64,000 bases of DNA from Arthrospira sp. PCC 9108 (lineage in GTDB: Bacteria; Cyanobacteriota; Cyanobacteriia; Cyanobacteriales; Microcoleaceae): assembly GCA_016745315.1 (NCBI GenBank), contig CP066886.1:4898501-4962500 (forward strand). Reading direction: 5' to 3'. The position numbers and the translations under genes are program-made. How positions within the stretch are numbered: position 1 is the stretch's first letter; every line of letters starts with the position of its first letter. The notes beneath the pieces were generated by a model. The model saw only the letters and a program-made list of their open reading frames with translations. It searched no databases and had not been told where the DNA came from. Positions 46,199 to 55,277 of this stretch are shown here, one piece after another.

Positions 46199-46939
46199 AT
46201 GTCAAATCAAATCCCAGAAAATGAGCCACAAGGGGAAGAAATACCCCCAGTATCTCCTCGACTTTTATTAGTAGATGATGAACCGGGATTACGGGAAGCT
46301 GTCCAAGCCTATTTAGAGGACAGTAATTTTATTGTAGATGTCGCGGAAAATGCTAAACTGGGCTGGGAATTACTACAGCAAAATCTACCAGATTTGGTAA
46401 TTACTGATATTATGATGCCGGAAGTTGACGGCTATCAATTCCTGGAACAAATGCGCTCAGACCCTAAATTTAAAGCCCTTCCTGTGGTGTTTTTGACTGC
46501 TAAAGGGATGAAAGGCGATCGCATTCAAGGTTATCAAGCCGGTTGTGATGCCTATTTATCTAAACCCTTTGACCCAGAAGAACTTGTAGCCATTGTTAAA
46601 AACCTGTTAGAACGTCGAGCCGCCACCCGCCAAGAAGCCGAAGACGGCACCCCAGATATTACCGCCTTAGCTGGACAAATTGCCCGCATTGAAAATATGC
46701 TCAAGGGTAAAACTGGCATCAATTTGAGTCCTTCCCCCATTAAAATTGACCTAACACCCAGAGAACAAAGTGTTTTAGATTTAGTCGCCCAAGGACTAAT
46801 GAATAAAGAAATAGCCAGCCGTTTAGAAACCAGTGTCCGCAATGTCGAAAAATATGTGAGTCGGTTATTTACTAAAACCGGAACTAATAGCCGCACTGAA
46901 TTAGTCCGTTATGCTCTCGAACACGGTTTAACTAAATGA
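46199..46939 (+). CDS. NarL/LuxR-type response regulator
   Basis: 246 residues from ATG 46199. The receiver runs from about 18 to 130: acidic pair in LLVDDEPG, phospho-Asp in LVITDIMMPEVDG, Thr in VVFLTAKG, Lys in AYLSKPFDPEE. A linker with a short coiled coil follows. The LuxR-type HTH is at the C-terminus (LTPREQSVLDLVAQGLMNKE, SVRNVEKYVSRLFTKTGTNS). The layout resembles plastid Ycf29 and its cyanobacterial relatives, though I cannot tell which paralogue. The upstream frame to 46112 has no conserved features. No cognate kinase is adjacent. Confidence 0.88.
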   Translation: MSNQIPENEPQGEEIPPVSPRLLLVDDEPGLREAVQAYLEDSNFIVDVAENAKLGWELLQQNLPDLVITDIMMPEVDGYQFLEQMRSDPKFKALPVVFLTAKGMKGDRIQGYQAGCDAYLSKPFDPEELVAIVKNLLERRAATRQEAEDGTPDITALAGQIARIENMLKGKTGINLSPSPIKIDLTPREQSVLDLVAQGLMNKEIASRLETSVRNVEKYVSRLFTKTGTNSRTELVRYALEHGLTK

Positions 46940-47243
46940 AAATACTTGGATATTTGTTAAGATTTATTGAGAATCATCATGCAATCTCCATTTTTTTGTT
47001 AGCATTCAGTCAGAGAGTTCAAATTGACAACAGTCAATCCGATTATGAAAACCTCTGTTCTGCATAAAGAATCAGTATCAACCCTAATCCAAACATTTTT
47101 ACTCCTGGTGCTGCTGTTGAGTTTTTTCCTGATGATTAGCATGGCGGGCACCGTTTGAGATTAGAGATGATCGAATTATCGCGATGCACTATGCTCAATG
47201 ACCAAAAATATACCCCGTCTCTTGTGAGCGGGGAGTTGAAAAT
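46940..47243. other. Intergenic region with one candidate small ORF
   Basis: 304 bp between the convergent response-regulator and PHP genes. Apart from the 37-codon ORF at 47045, nothing is seen. Confidence 0.45.
47045..47158 (+). CDS. Candidate 37-residue single-helix membrane protein
   Basis: ATG 47045 to TGA 47156-47158 encodes MKTSVLHKESVSTLIQ, then a strongly hydrophobic stretch (TFLLLVLLLSFFLMISM) and a short AGTV end. The charge pattern (basic and polar N-terminus, one helix) is that of small photosynthetic or regulatory membrane peptides, but it matches none that I know. There is no clear ribosome-binding site. Coding status is uncertain. Confidence 0.4.
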   Translation: MKTSVLHKESVSTLIQTFLLLVLLLSFFLMISMAGTV

Positions 47244-48005
47244 TTAGAGTCGCACTAATAGATTAAGGCCGTGGGTATCGGTGCCGCAGGTGGGCAGTAA
47301 ATTGTAATCCCAAGCCAGTTGTTGTATTTCTTCAGTAATTTTTGGGGTTGGATACCAGGGGTTAGTCCGGCGATAGCCATAGAAAACCTCAACGCCATCA
47401 ATTCCCAGGCGACTGGCTTCGGGGATGAGTTCTGCTGCTGGGCGGCGATATCGTGCTGGGTGAGCTAAAACAGCTAAACCGCCGGCGTTTTGGATAGCGG
47501 CGATCACAGCCCGGGCTCCGGAATGTTGACGAGGGACTGAATGATGCTGTAAATAGGGATAGATACTAGGAGCATCTGGGTCAAAAGCATAGCCCAAAAT
47601 ATGTACGTCGGTTTCCAGGAGGTGGGCGTTAATTTCAACACCCGTCCACAGGGTCAGGGATGGGATGTTGTCTGGTTTGCAAGCATGACTTTTCCGGTGA
47701 TTTAACCAATGCTGGGCGATTTGATAGCCCTCAGTGGTATGGTGGTCTGTGATGGCAAGTCCTTTGAGTCCAATAGCGATCGCCTGTTGAATGAGGGCGA
47801 TAGGGTCAAGCTGTCCATCCGATTTCGTGGTATGAGCATGGAAATTGTAGGATGTGGGACAGCTATCCGCATCAATTCCCTGTAAGACTTGAATAAGTGC
47901 TGACCGACTCATAGCCGTAGACTCAACATATTGCTTCTGAGCATTTTCCCAAGTTTTCGATAAACTGGAGAAGGATGCAGAAGCCGGGACAAGATTGACT
48001 GACAT
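47244..48005 (-). CDS. PHP-domain phosphoesterase
   Basis: 253 residues of the PHP superfamily. The metal-binding motifs are NFHAHTTKSDGQL (HxH and D), AITDHHTTEGY (DHH), GVEINAHL (Glu), VLAHPARYR (His) and CGTDTHGL near the C-terminus (Asp, His). Close relatives (YciV/RNase AM-like) hydrolyse phosphodiester or 3',5'-bisphosphate substrates; the substrate is not predictable here. All visible metal ligands are intact. Confidence 0.85.
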   Translation of the reverse strand: MSVNLVPASASFSSLSKTWENAQKQYVESTAMSRSALIQVLQGIDADSCPTSYNFHAHTTKSDGQLDPIALIQQAIAIGLKGLAITDHHTTEGYQIAQHWLNHRKSHACKPDNIPSLTLWTGVEINAHLLETDVHILGYAFDPDAPSIYPYLQHHSVPRQHSGARAVIAAIQNAGGLAVLAHPARYRRPAAELIPEASRLGIDGVEVFYGYRRTNPWYPTPKITEEIQQLAWDYNLLPTCGTDTHGLNLLVRL

Positions 48006-48106
48006 AGCCGTCGATTTCTTAATAAACCTTTACCTACATCTACTGTATCGAATTTATCAGGCCTGATGTGGGATTTCGGCTGATTTAAGGACGATTTTAG
48101 ATTTAA

Positions 48107-48146
48107 AATTCTTATATATACTTACTAATTCTTATATATACTTACT
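48107..48146. repeat. Two tandem 20-bp AT-rich units
   Basis: AATTCTTATATATACTTACT occurs twice in a row in the gap between hetZ and the PHP gene. Confidence 0.9.
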
Positions 48147-48210
48147 AACTGCCATTTTAGGGAAGGATGGGGCGATCGGGTGGAATTGCCGATGCCCATT
48201 TTTCCCCACC

Positions 48211-49413
48211 CTAAGCTGATGCTTCACTGTTGCGATAACTAGCAGCCTGATTAAGCAATTTAGACCAACGCTTCTGTACCTGTTTGGGAGTACATTTGAG
48301 AGCCACAGCGATCGCCTTATCAGGTTCTCCATCCCGTTTTAGTTGCAATAAAGTCCTTTCCGCCAGAGACAGATTATTCTGAAACGCCGCCCATTGCTCA
48401 GTAGTCATCCCCAGTTTTTGGTCTAAGTCCGCTCCCAACCACTCATGAACCAGTTTCCAGTTATTAGAGTGAGCAAACTTTTCGACATGGTACTTAAACC
48501 GCTGTTGTAAGTAGTCCCGTTGACGAGGGGTGAGATTAAGGGCCTTATCAATATCGCCGGCTTGCCAATCCTGAAGTTTCAGAACTAGATAATCTACACA
48601 ATCATTCTGACCCTGGGCTTCCAGATATTGTACCAGTTCCGCAATTACGCGATCGCGCAATACAGCATCAGCCGGGTCAACCATCTCAGACACCATCAAA
48701 TCGCGAATTTGCTGCATAGCGTGGGTACGACTTTGAGCCTCAGCTTCCTCGGTTTTGCCCCCCTCAACCGCCAATTCAATATCAAGAGACATTTCTGGGG
48801 GTTGACCTTTAGCAAAACCTTGAGCCCGCAGGACGATTAACCGTTGGCGGTTGCGACCCGGTAAACCAATCTGACGCTTGGCATATTGTTCTGTAAAAGC
48901 CATATATTCCGAAAGTTCTAACCTAGTTTGGGGGGTATAGTCCGCTTCGAGTTCATGTTCACGACGAAACGCCCGCAGAGACTCAATATAGAAACCTTGG
49001 AGGAAATCTTCAATCAGATTATACCGAGCCTGGAAATGCAGATTAGAGTTAAAAGGAGCCACATGGCGGTACACCATCGCTGCCAAATTGGAGTGCAGTT
49101 CCACCCGACCTTGACGGGAACCTAGACGATAGTATTGTAAGCATTTTTGCAGGCGATGACGGGCTAAATTCAGTTGCCAGGTTCCTACTTCCCCGGAATC
49201 TTGAATCCGCTTGCTTTTGCTGCAAATGCGATCGACTTCTATGGCAATTCGCATCATTACTGAGTCGCTGCTGGCTGGTTTCAGTTTCAGAACCTGCTTA
49301 ATTTCGTCTAGGAGGCTGTTCACTACTGTTTGAGTATGTAAGGTCTCAACACTGGTATCTGACAGTTCAGGGGTGGCGACGACGTTGGTAGAATTGGTAT
49401 TAAACATTTTCAT
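48211..49413 (-). CDS. hetZ: HetZ-family regulator
   Basis: A 400-residue soluble helical protein matching my recollection of HetZ, a regulator of early heterocyst patterning in Anabaena that also occurs in non-heterocystous filaments. Supporting features: length near 400, a conserved-looking central block (RLQKCLQYYRLGSRQGRVELHSNLA..., HFQARYNLIEDFLQGFYIESL), and a C-terminal part with sigma-like HTH character (LSLAERTLLQLKRDGEPDKAIAVALKCTPKQVQKRW). The role in an organism without heterocysts is unknown. A long regulatory gap and a tandem array lie upstream. Confidence 0.6.
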   Translation of the reverse strand: MKMFNTNSTNVVATPELSDTSVETLHTQTVVNSLLDEIKQVLKLKPASSDSVMMRIAIEVDRICSKSKRIQDSGEVGTWQLNLARHRLQKCLQYYRLGSRQGRVELHSNLAAMVYRHVAPFNSNLHFQARYNLIEDFLQGFYIESLRAFRREHELEADYTPQTRLELSEYMAFTEQYAKRQIGLPGRNRQRLIVLRAQGFAKGQPPEMSLDIELAVEGGKTEEAEAQSRTHAMQQIRDLMVSEMVDPADAVLRDRVIAELVQYLEAQGQNDCVDYLVLKLQDWQAGDIDKALNLTPRQRDYLQQRFKYHVEKFAHSNNWKLVHEWLGADLDQKLGMTTEQWAAFQNNLSLAERTLLQLKRDGEPDKAIAVALKCTPKQVQKRWSKLLNQAASYRNSEASA

Positions 49414-49757
49414 TACCTGGTATAAGTTGGCTGTTGCAGAGGTTGAGGTGCAGGTGCAAGGTCTTGGCTGGCTTGTTTGTTTCCCTGTCCTGATTCAACT
49501 CTCTACAATTTGAATAGTAGGAGCAACCACATTCAAACAGGGTCTGAACTGTTCCACTCTTTTAAGTAACTGCAATCACTCCTAGGGTGAACTGACCTAC
49601 TTATACACAATCACTCTCGGCTCCATTTCGCTCAAACTCCCTCTGCATAAGGATTTAGACATAAGCGCGATCGCTCCTGTTCCCCCACTGTTCTGCCTAT
49701 GGGACTACCCCCATTTCGTAGACAGTTACCTAACTGGTTCCTTCTGTAGTCTTCTCA
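49414..49757 (-). other. Upstream region of hetZ
   Basis: About 340 bp before the repeat array, without a gene. It presumably carries the hetZ promoter; none could be assigned by eye. Confidence 0.4.
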
Positions 49758-49873
49758 AATTGATGTTGGGTTCCACTTATAAAATTGATGTTGGGTTCCA
49801 CCACGCTGACAGAAACACCCCCTGATGTTCGGTTCCACTGCCCTGCACCCAACCTACTTCATAAAAAACCCCT

Positions 49874-50721
49874 GGTGTTCGGTTCCACCGCCGTTATACA
49901 AAACCCTGGTGTTCGGTTACACCGCCGTTATACAAAACCCTGGTGTTGGGTTACACTCCGTTACACCCAACCTACTTCATAAAAAACCCCTGGTGTTCGG
50001 TTCCACCGCCGTTATACAAAACCCTGGTGTTCGGTTACACCGCCGTTATACAAAACCCTGGTGTTGGGTTACACTCCGTTACACCCAACCTACTTCATAA
50101 AAAACCCCTGGTGTTCGGTTACACCGCCGTTATACAAAACCCTGGTGTTCGGTTCCACCGCCGTTATACAAAACCCTGGTGTTGGGTTACACTACGTTAC
50201 ACCCAACCTACTTCATACAAAACCCTTGGTGTTCGGTTCCACCGCCGTTATACAAAACCCTGGTGTTGGGTTCCACTACGTTACACCCAACCTACTTCAT
50301 AAAAAACCCTTGGTGTTCGGTTCCACCGCCGTTATACAAAACCCTGGTGTTGGGTTACACTCCGTTACACCCAACCTACTTCATACAAAACCCTTGGTGT
50401 TCGGTTCCACCGCCGTTATACAAAACCCTGGTGTTGGGTTACACTCCGTTACACCCAACCTACTTCATACAAAACCCTTGGTGTTCGGTTACACCGCCGT
50501 TATACAAAACCCTGGTGTTGGGTTACACTCCGTTACACCCAACCTACTTCATACAAAACCCTTGGTGTTCGGTTACACCGCCGTTATACAAAACCCTGGT
50601 GTTGGGTTACACTCCGTTACACCCAACCTACTTCATACAAAACCCTTGGTGTTCGGTTCCACCGCCGTTATACAAAACCCTGGTGTTGGGTTCCACTACG
50701 TTACACCCAACCTACTTCATA
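49874..50721. repeat. Compound tandem array of 34-bp (A) and 50-bp (B) units
   Basis: Unit A (GGTGTTCGGTT..CACCGCCGTTATACAAAACCCT, 34 bp) and unit B (GGTGTTGGGTT... ...CACCCAACCTACTTCATA..., 50 bp) occur as AAB three times (starts 49874, 49992, 50110; period 118) and then AB six times (50228, 50312, 50396, 50480, 50564, 50648; period 84). This gives 12 A and 9 B. B carries the inverted pair GTTGGGT/ACCCAAC; A can form GGTGT/ACACC. Degenerate copies precede from about 49760. The AB period is a multiple of three, so reading frames stay open by arithmetic; no start signal or protein character supports coding. Confidence 0.95.
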
Positions 50722-50772
50722 ATTTGACTACACTGTTGCGAACTATCTGTGGAATGAAGGCTGGTTGACTAG

Positions 50773-52701
50773 CTAGTTACTAGATTCTTTAGCGGAAATA
50801 GTTTCCAGGTGAGGAGATGGAATGGGAACTTCCTCGACTACGGGATGCTTATCAAGGGTGAGATCGGTTTGTTGAGAACCTGATAAACGTTTAAGTAGTT
50901 TAGGTTTGGGATCATGGAGTAAGTAAATAATACGATCGCCTGCTTGCCAAGTTTCCGCCACTGGGACTACCATTAGCTGATCTTGACGCAACAGTAATAG
51001 AGGGAGAAACTCCCCTGAGCGAATCATCGCCTGTAAATGCGATCGCTGAAACTCCAGTCCCGGTTGTCTCAGCAAAGTTTCCCCCAACTTCACCTCACGG
51101 TCCTGGACATATTGACTCCACAGCTTCAGGGGGAACTCTGGAATAAAAGCCTGTTGTACCTTATCCTTAGCATTACTGTTAGCAGTTTTCTTTTGAGGCT
51201 CTTGGGGAAAAATCGCCAACACACGAGGAGGCTGGAACTCTTCCGCCGCCCGTTGTGCTAAAACTAGATTCACCTCACCATTGCTAGTCATAGCCAGGAA
51301 AGTCCCCATAGACTCAAGTCCCGCCTCTTCCAAGACATTCGTATCAAGGGCGCTACTTTGATAAACACGCAACCCCTCATCCTTAGCCTGTTCGCAAGCC
51401 TCTGGGTCTGTATCAATAATCACCACCGACTCATTGCGTTCTTGGAACATTTGTCCAATCAGGCGGCTGATGGGATTTGAACCGACAATTACCGCTCCCG
51501 TAGCTGTAGACGAGGTAACTCTTAATAGTTGAGCCACATATTTAGCCGTTAGTCCTTGGGTGACAACAGTCATAATAATCGTCAGGAAAACCAAAGCCTT
51601 AATTGAGTCTCCCCCATTCATTCCCCGTTGAGTCAACAGAATCGCAAACAGGGAAGACACAGAAGCTGATACAATCCCCCTAGGTCCTATCCAAGCAATA
51701 AAAAACTTTTGTCGCCAGTTAAGTTTACTTGATAGGGTACAAATCAAAACGTTAATGGGACGGACAATAAACATCAGAGCGAGTACCGTTAACACACTCC
51801 CCCACCCCAAGGCGACAATACTTTCTAAAGACAGATCCGCCGCTAACAGAATAAACAGCACCGACACACATAACATGGTCAGTTGTCCCTTAAAGCGGCG
51901 CAGTTGACGCATTTCTGGAACCCCCACAGAACGCACCACTAGACCCGCGACAACTGCAGTCATTAGCCCCGATTCACTACTGACCAATTCAGCAGCATCA
52001 TAGAGCCCCCAGAGAGCAGCTAAGACGACTAAACTGGTGAGATCCTCAGACATAAACTTAGCTTGTTTGAGACTCCACCCCATTAATGCACCACCGACGA
52101 CCCCGATAGTGGCACCAATTCCTAGACGAGTGATTAATTCCCGGAACAACTCCACGGGGTCAGCACTACCACTGAGAACTACATTAAGCACTAAGACGGC
52201 GAGAATAGCACCAATGGGATCGATTAGCACTCCTTCCCCTTCCAAAATCGCCGCCACGGGTCGATCAACAGAAACCTGTTTGAGTAGGGGACCAACTACA
52301 GTAGGTCCGGTCACAACTACTAAGGACGCATACAAAAAGGCGATCGGCCAGGGAAATTCCCCTAGCCAATGAGCAGCCATACCACCACCCACCAAGGTGA
52401 TCAATGTTCCGACTGTTACTAAGTTACGGATACTCCCAGAAACAGCCCCTAAAGCTCTCAGTTCTAGGCTTAATCCCCCTTCAAACAGAATTAGGGCTAC
52501 AGAAAGGGAGACAATGACTTCTAAGCCATCGCCGAGTAAGTTGGGATGGACTAGCCCTAAAATATCATTGCCTACTAGGATACCGAATACCAGTAGAAAG
52601 ACAATGGCAGGAACTTTTAGATAGTCCGCTAAAACTTGAGCACCGATACCACTAATGATGGTTATGACCATCAGCATGGTGATCTCAAAGGATGTGTCCA
52701 T
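50773..52701 (-). CDS. CPA1-type cation:proton antiporter with C-terminal RCK/TrkA-N-like domain
   Basis: About 642 residues from ATG 52701 (MDTSFEITMLMV). Roughly twelve membrane helices fill the first 400 residues, with the antiporter motifs ALILFEGGLSLE, VVVTGPTVVGPLL and EGEGVLIDPIGAILAV, where the Asp is the likely ion site. A cytoplasmic Rossmann-like TrkA-N region follows (AVIVGSNPISRLIGQMF, VVIIDTDPEACEQAKDEG) and then a TrkA-C-like tail. Such proteins exchange Na+ or K+ for H+, with the tail sensing ligand or redox state. Twenty residues of open frame upstream (to 52761) lack membrane character and are probably not translated. Confidence 0.88.
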   Translation of the reverse strand: MDTSFEITMLMVITIISGIGAQVLADYLKVPAIVFLLVFGILVGNDILGLVHPNLLGDGLEVIVSLSVALILFEGGLSLELRALGAVSGSIRNLVTVGTLITLVGGGMAAHWLGEFPWPIAFLYASLVVVTGPTVVGPLLKQVSVDRPVAAILEGEGVLIDPIGAILAVLVLNVVLSGSADPVELFRELITRLGIGATIGVVGGALMGWSLKQAKFMSEDLTSLVVLAALWGLYDAAELVSSESGLMTAVVAGLVVRSVGVPEMRQLRRFKGQLTMLCVSVLFILLAADLSLESIVALGWGSVLTVLALMFIVRPINVLICTLSSKLNWRQKFFIAWIGPRGIVSASVSSLFAILLTQRGMNGGDSIKALVFLTIIMTVVTQGLTAKYVAQLLRVTSSTATGAVIVGSNPISRLIGQMFQERNESVVIIDTDPEACEQAKDEGLRVYQSSALDTNVLEEAGLESMGTFLAMTSNGEVNLVLAQRAAEEFQPPRVLAIFPQEPQKKTANSNAKDKVQQAFIPEFPLKLWSQYVQDREVKLGETLLRQPGLEFQRSHLQAMIRSGEFLPLLLLRQDQLMVVPVAETWQAGDRIIYLLHDPKPKLLKRLSGSQQTDLTLDKHPVVEEVPIPSPHLETISAKESSN

Positions 52702-52915
52702 AAGGGTTACTGTCGCACGATCAAAATATCTTCGGTCACTTGATATCAGACCCGCCATCAAACAGAGGGGGATTCCATCTACTCCAACAAATCAAAAATT
52801 GATTATTGTTGAACTTCTGGCGGGGTAACTACTTGGGGTAGATAGTGGGCACTAGGAATGAGTATGTTAATGTTAACCTATCCTAGATTGGGCGATCGCC
52901 TCACCCCTTAATAGC

Positions 52916-54295
52916 TTATCGAGAACCGGGTCTACGCCATAGTCTCGCAAATTCTACCAGGGTAGGGGCGGGAATTTGCGTTTGTAGCCATTCGATCGCC
53001 TCTTTTTGGGTAGGAGTCCCACGGTAGAATTGACAGACATCGAGTAACCGAATATCAACCACTACTTCCGGGGTGGCGTTCCATTTCTGTTCAAATTCCA
53101 GCAAAATCGTCACTGGAATTTCCCGTTGTAACCACCGCAAGGCTTGATTTTGGTTCGGTAGATCCCGATAATAACGGCACACATCTAGAATTCTAATCGA
53201 CTGGGTTTGGGGAGTAGCCTGATTTCTCCACAAACGCGCAAACTCTAATAAGGTCTCCGATGGGATTTTATCCTGTAACCAGACTAAGGCTTTATCTTCC
53301 GTCGCAGAACCACGATAGATCCGACATATATCAATTAGTTCTAGAGTTGTTGCGGGTGCGGGTGCCGGTGCCGGTGCCGGTGCCGGTGCCGGTGTCGGTG
53401 CCGGTGCGGGTGTCGGTGACGGTGCGGGTGTCGGTGCCGGTGCGGGTGCGGGTGCGGGTGCGGGTGTCGGTTCTGCTTCTACCCTTGGTGGTGGGACGAA
53501 GTTTTCCACTTGACCCATTAATGCAGTCCAGGTTTTTAAGCCAGCTACCCCATTTTTTTCTTTAATGCCTTTGTTATCCTGAAAACTGATGACAGCCCTT
53601 TCAGTTCCCGCGCCAAAAATGCCGTCAATTACTCCGGGTTCAAAGCCGCGTTTTTTCAGCATTGTCTGCATCAATTCTACTTTCGGTCCCCGTTCCCCTC
53701 TGCGGATACTCTCAAAGATGTTTATATCTACCCCGCCTCGGATACCATCAACTTGACCGCGATCTGTATATTGCCAAAATACCCAGGTTTTCCATTTTCC
53801 GGGTATGGCTGGTTTTTCCGCTTGGGTATAGTGGGCTATCCATAGGGGATATTCCGAAAAGCGATCGGTGTTCAGTTGTTGCCAAAATCCTGGATAGGTG
53901 TAAATTATCGGTTGATATCCCGTCGCTGCTTCGATCGCTTCTAACCACACAGCCGCGCGATCGCATACCGTTTTGGAATCAAGCCCGTCCGTGGTTTCAA
54001 TATCTAACACCGGCGGCAAATCTCCCGGTTCCAGGGTAACAATTCTCAGGAAGTTATCGATTTGTCCCTGAATATTGCTGGCCGGCCGAAAAAAGTGATA
54101 TGCTCCCCTAATTAAGCCGTTGGCTTTGGTTGCTTTCCAATAGGGAGCAAAAACATCCGCCACAAAGGTGGCTCCCTCCGTTGATTTAATGACAGCAAAC
54201 GCCATACCGGAATTAGCCACTGCTTTCCAGTCAACGTTGGGTTGGTAGTCTGAAACATCTATACCGCGTATACTCATGGGTTTGGCATTTAACAA
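52916..54295 (-). CDS. GH25 lysozyme with peptidoglycan-binding domain, Ala-Pro linker and three C-terminal repeats
   Basis: 459 residues. GH25 catalytic domain (about 8-200): GIDVSDYQPNVDW, VIKSTEGATF, GAYHFFRP, PPVLDIETTDGLD with the catalytic Asp/Glu, IYTYPGFW, WQYTDRGQVDGIRGGVDIN. A peptidoglycan-binding module (about 203-265: VELMQTMLKKRGFEPGVIDG, FGAGTERAVISFQ) follows. Next is an Ala-Pro/Thr-Pro linker, then three ~47-residue repeats (DICRIYRG..., DVCRYYRD..., DVCQFYRG..., each with WLQ..IP..LLEFARLW). It has no signal peptide, unusual for a muramidase acting on cell wall. An alternative start is ATG 54277 (MSIRGIDVSDYQ). It may serve in lysis, wall remodelling or inter-cell attack. 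Confidence 0.88.
   Translation of the reverse strand: MLNAKPMSIRGIDVSDYQPNVDWKAVANSGMAFAVIKSTEGATFVADVFAPYWKATKANGLIRGAYHFFRPASNIQGQIDNFLRIVTLEPGDLPPVLDIETTDGLDSKTVCDRAAVWLEAIEAATGYQPIIYTYPGFWQQLNTDRFSEYPLWIAHYTQAEKPAIPGKWKTWVFWQYTDRGQVDGIRGGVDINIFESIRRGERGPKVELMQTMLKKRGFEPGVIDGIFGAGTERAVISFQDNKGIKEKNGVAGLKTWTALMGQVENFVPPPRVEAEPTPAPAPAPAPAPTPAPSPTPAPAPTPAPAPAPAPAPAPATTLELIDICRIYRGSATEDKALVWLQDKIPSETLLEFARLWRNQATPQTQSIRILDVCRYYRDLPNQNQALRWLQREIPVTILLEFEQKWNATPEVVVDIRLLDVCQFYRGTPTQKEAIEWLQTQIPAPTLVEFARLWRRPGSR
53351..53472 (-). repeat. Hexanucleotide repeat encoding the Ala-Pro linker
   Basis: About 20 copies of GGTGCC/GGTGCG/GGTGTC (plus strand), read on the minus strand as Ala-Pro and Thr-Pro pairs. 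Unit changes are multiples of six, so length changes stay in frame. Confidence 0.92.
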
Positions 54296-54433
54296 TAATA
54301 TTTTGATCAGGTATTGGCAATGCGGATCAGCTCATTAAACCGCTATCGGGCCAGTCAATTGACCCATTGACTCTACTGTCGCACTTCGCACTTTGACTAT
54401 AATACTTCTGAGTTCCGTTGATTAACTGTTATG

Positions 54434-55096
54434 TTAACCGATCGCTATTTTTTCCGCCGTCCAGTGGCGATCGCTTGATGTATAAACTTTAATATCCCCA
54501 TTACCCGCTTGGTTCAACATCTCCTGCACTTCTTCTAAGGTAAACGCCGCCTGTAGGGAATCTCGGAATAGTTGTTTTTGATGCTGGTTGCAGTCCCCTG
54601 CATATTCCTCTACTAGGCGATCGCGATCGGCTTCACTTTTCGGTCGCTGTAAGTCCCGCAGGAAAATCCCTCCCCCCGGTTTTAATACTCGTTTCACCTC
54701 ACAAAAAAAGGGTAAAGGGTCCCCCAGGTGATGCACTATACTATTGGAAATTACCAAATCAAACTGACCGTCAATATATGGCAACTTTTTGGCATCTACC
54801 AAGGCTAATTCTACTTGACTACTAATTCCCGCCGCCCTGATATTCCTCTCCCCTATTTTCAGCATATTTTCCGATAAATCAATCCCGATAATTTGCCAGC
54901 CTGGCTTCTGTTTCGCTATCAAAATCGGGATGCGTGCTGTTCCCGTTCCCGCATCTAATACCATCCCTTCTGACCTTGGTAAAACCGCGATCGCCTCTTC
55001 TGCAAAAGCTCGATTCACCTCCGAAAAATCCATAGAGTCATACTCTACAGCTTCCGACCAACTATCCATCACTTCCGGTTCTAAAACTCGTTTCAT
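54434..55096 (-). CDS. Class I SAM-dependent methyltransferase
   Basis: 220 residues with the SAM-binding motif I VLDAGTGTARIPILIA, motif II GIDLSENML, LVDAKKLPYIDGQFDLVISN (motif IV region) and VKRVLKPGGGIFLRDL. These mark the Methyltransf_11/25 type. No substrate-specific domain is visible. It is on the minus strand, divergent from NTRC, with about 180 bp between them. Confidence 0.85.
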   Translation of the reverse strand: MKRVLEPEVMDSWSEAVEYDSMDFSEVNRAFAEEAIAVLPRSEGMVLDAGTGTARIPILIAKQKPGWQIIGIDLSENMLKIGERNIRAAGISSQVELALVDAKKLPYIDGQFDLVISNSIVHHLGDPLPFFCEVKRVLKPGGGIFLRDLQRPKSEADRDRLVEEYAGDCNQHQKQLFRDSLQAAFTLEEVQEMLNQAGNGDIKVYTSSDRHWTAEKIAIG

Positions 55097-55237
55097 TCAG
55101 ATTACTTTGCCAATGAAATTACACAAAAAAATATTTATTAACCTCAAATTATTAATCAATTATTATTAATTGTCAACCCCTCAGCCATCCTCACCATAAT
55201 TTTAGGAAACTTTCAGGAAACCCAGTCCTGATGCTTT

Positions 55238-55243
55238 ATAATC
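55238..55243 (+). promoter_or_regulatory. Candidate -10 element for NTRC
   Basis: TATAAT lies 34 bp before ATG 55278. No good -35 hexamer is in register, so confidence is low. Confidence 0.35.
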
Positions 55244-55277
55244 AAGGATTGTAGAATTTCCCCCTACCATATTGAAA

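Noticed and set aside
49874..50721. CRISPR array
   Set aside because: Both unit types repeat without unique spacers.
49785..50768. Overlapping ORFs through the A/B array (up to 235 codons)
   Set aside because: Stay open only because the 84-bp period is a multiple of three; the 118-bp phase shifts frame, and no ribosome-binding site or protein character is present.
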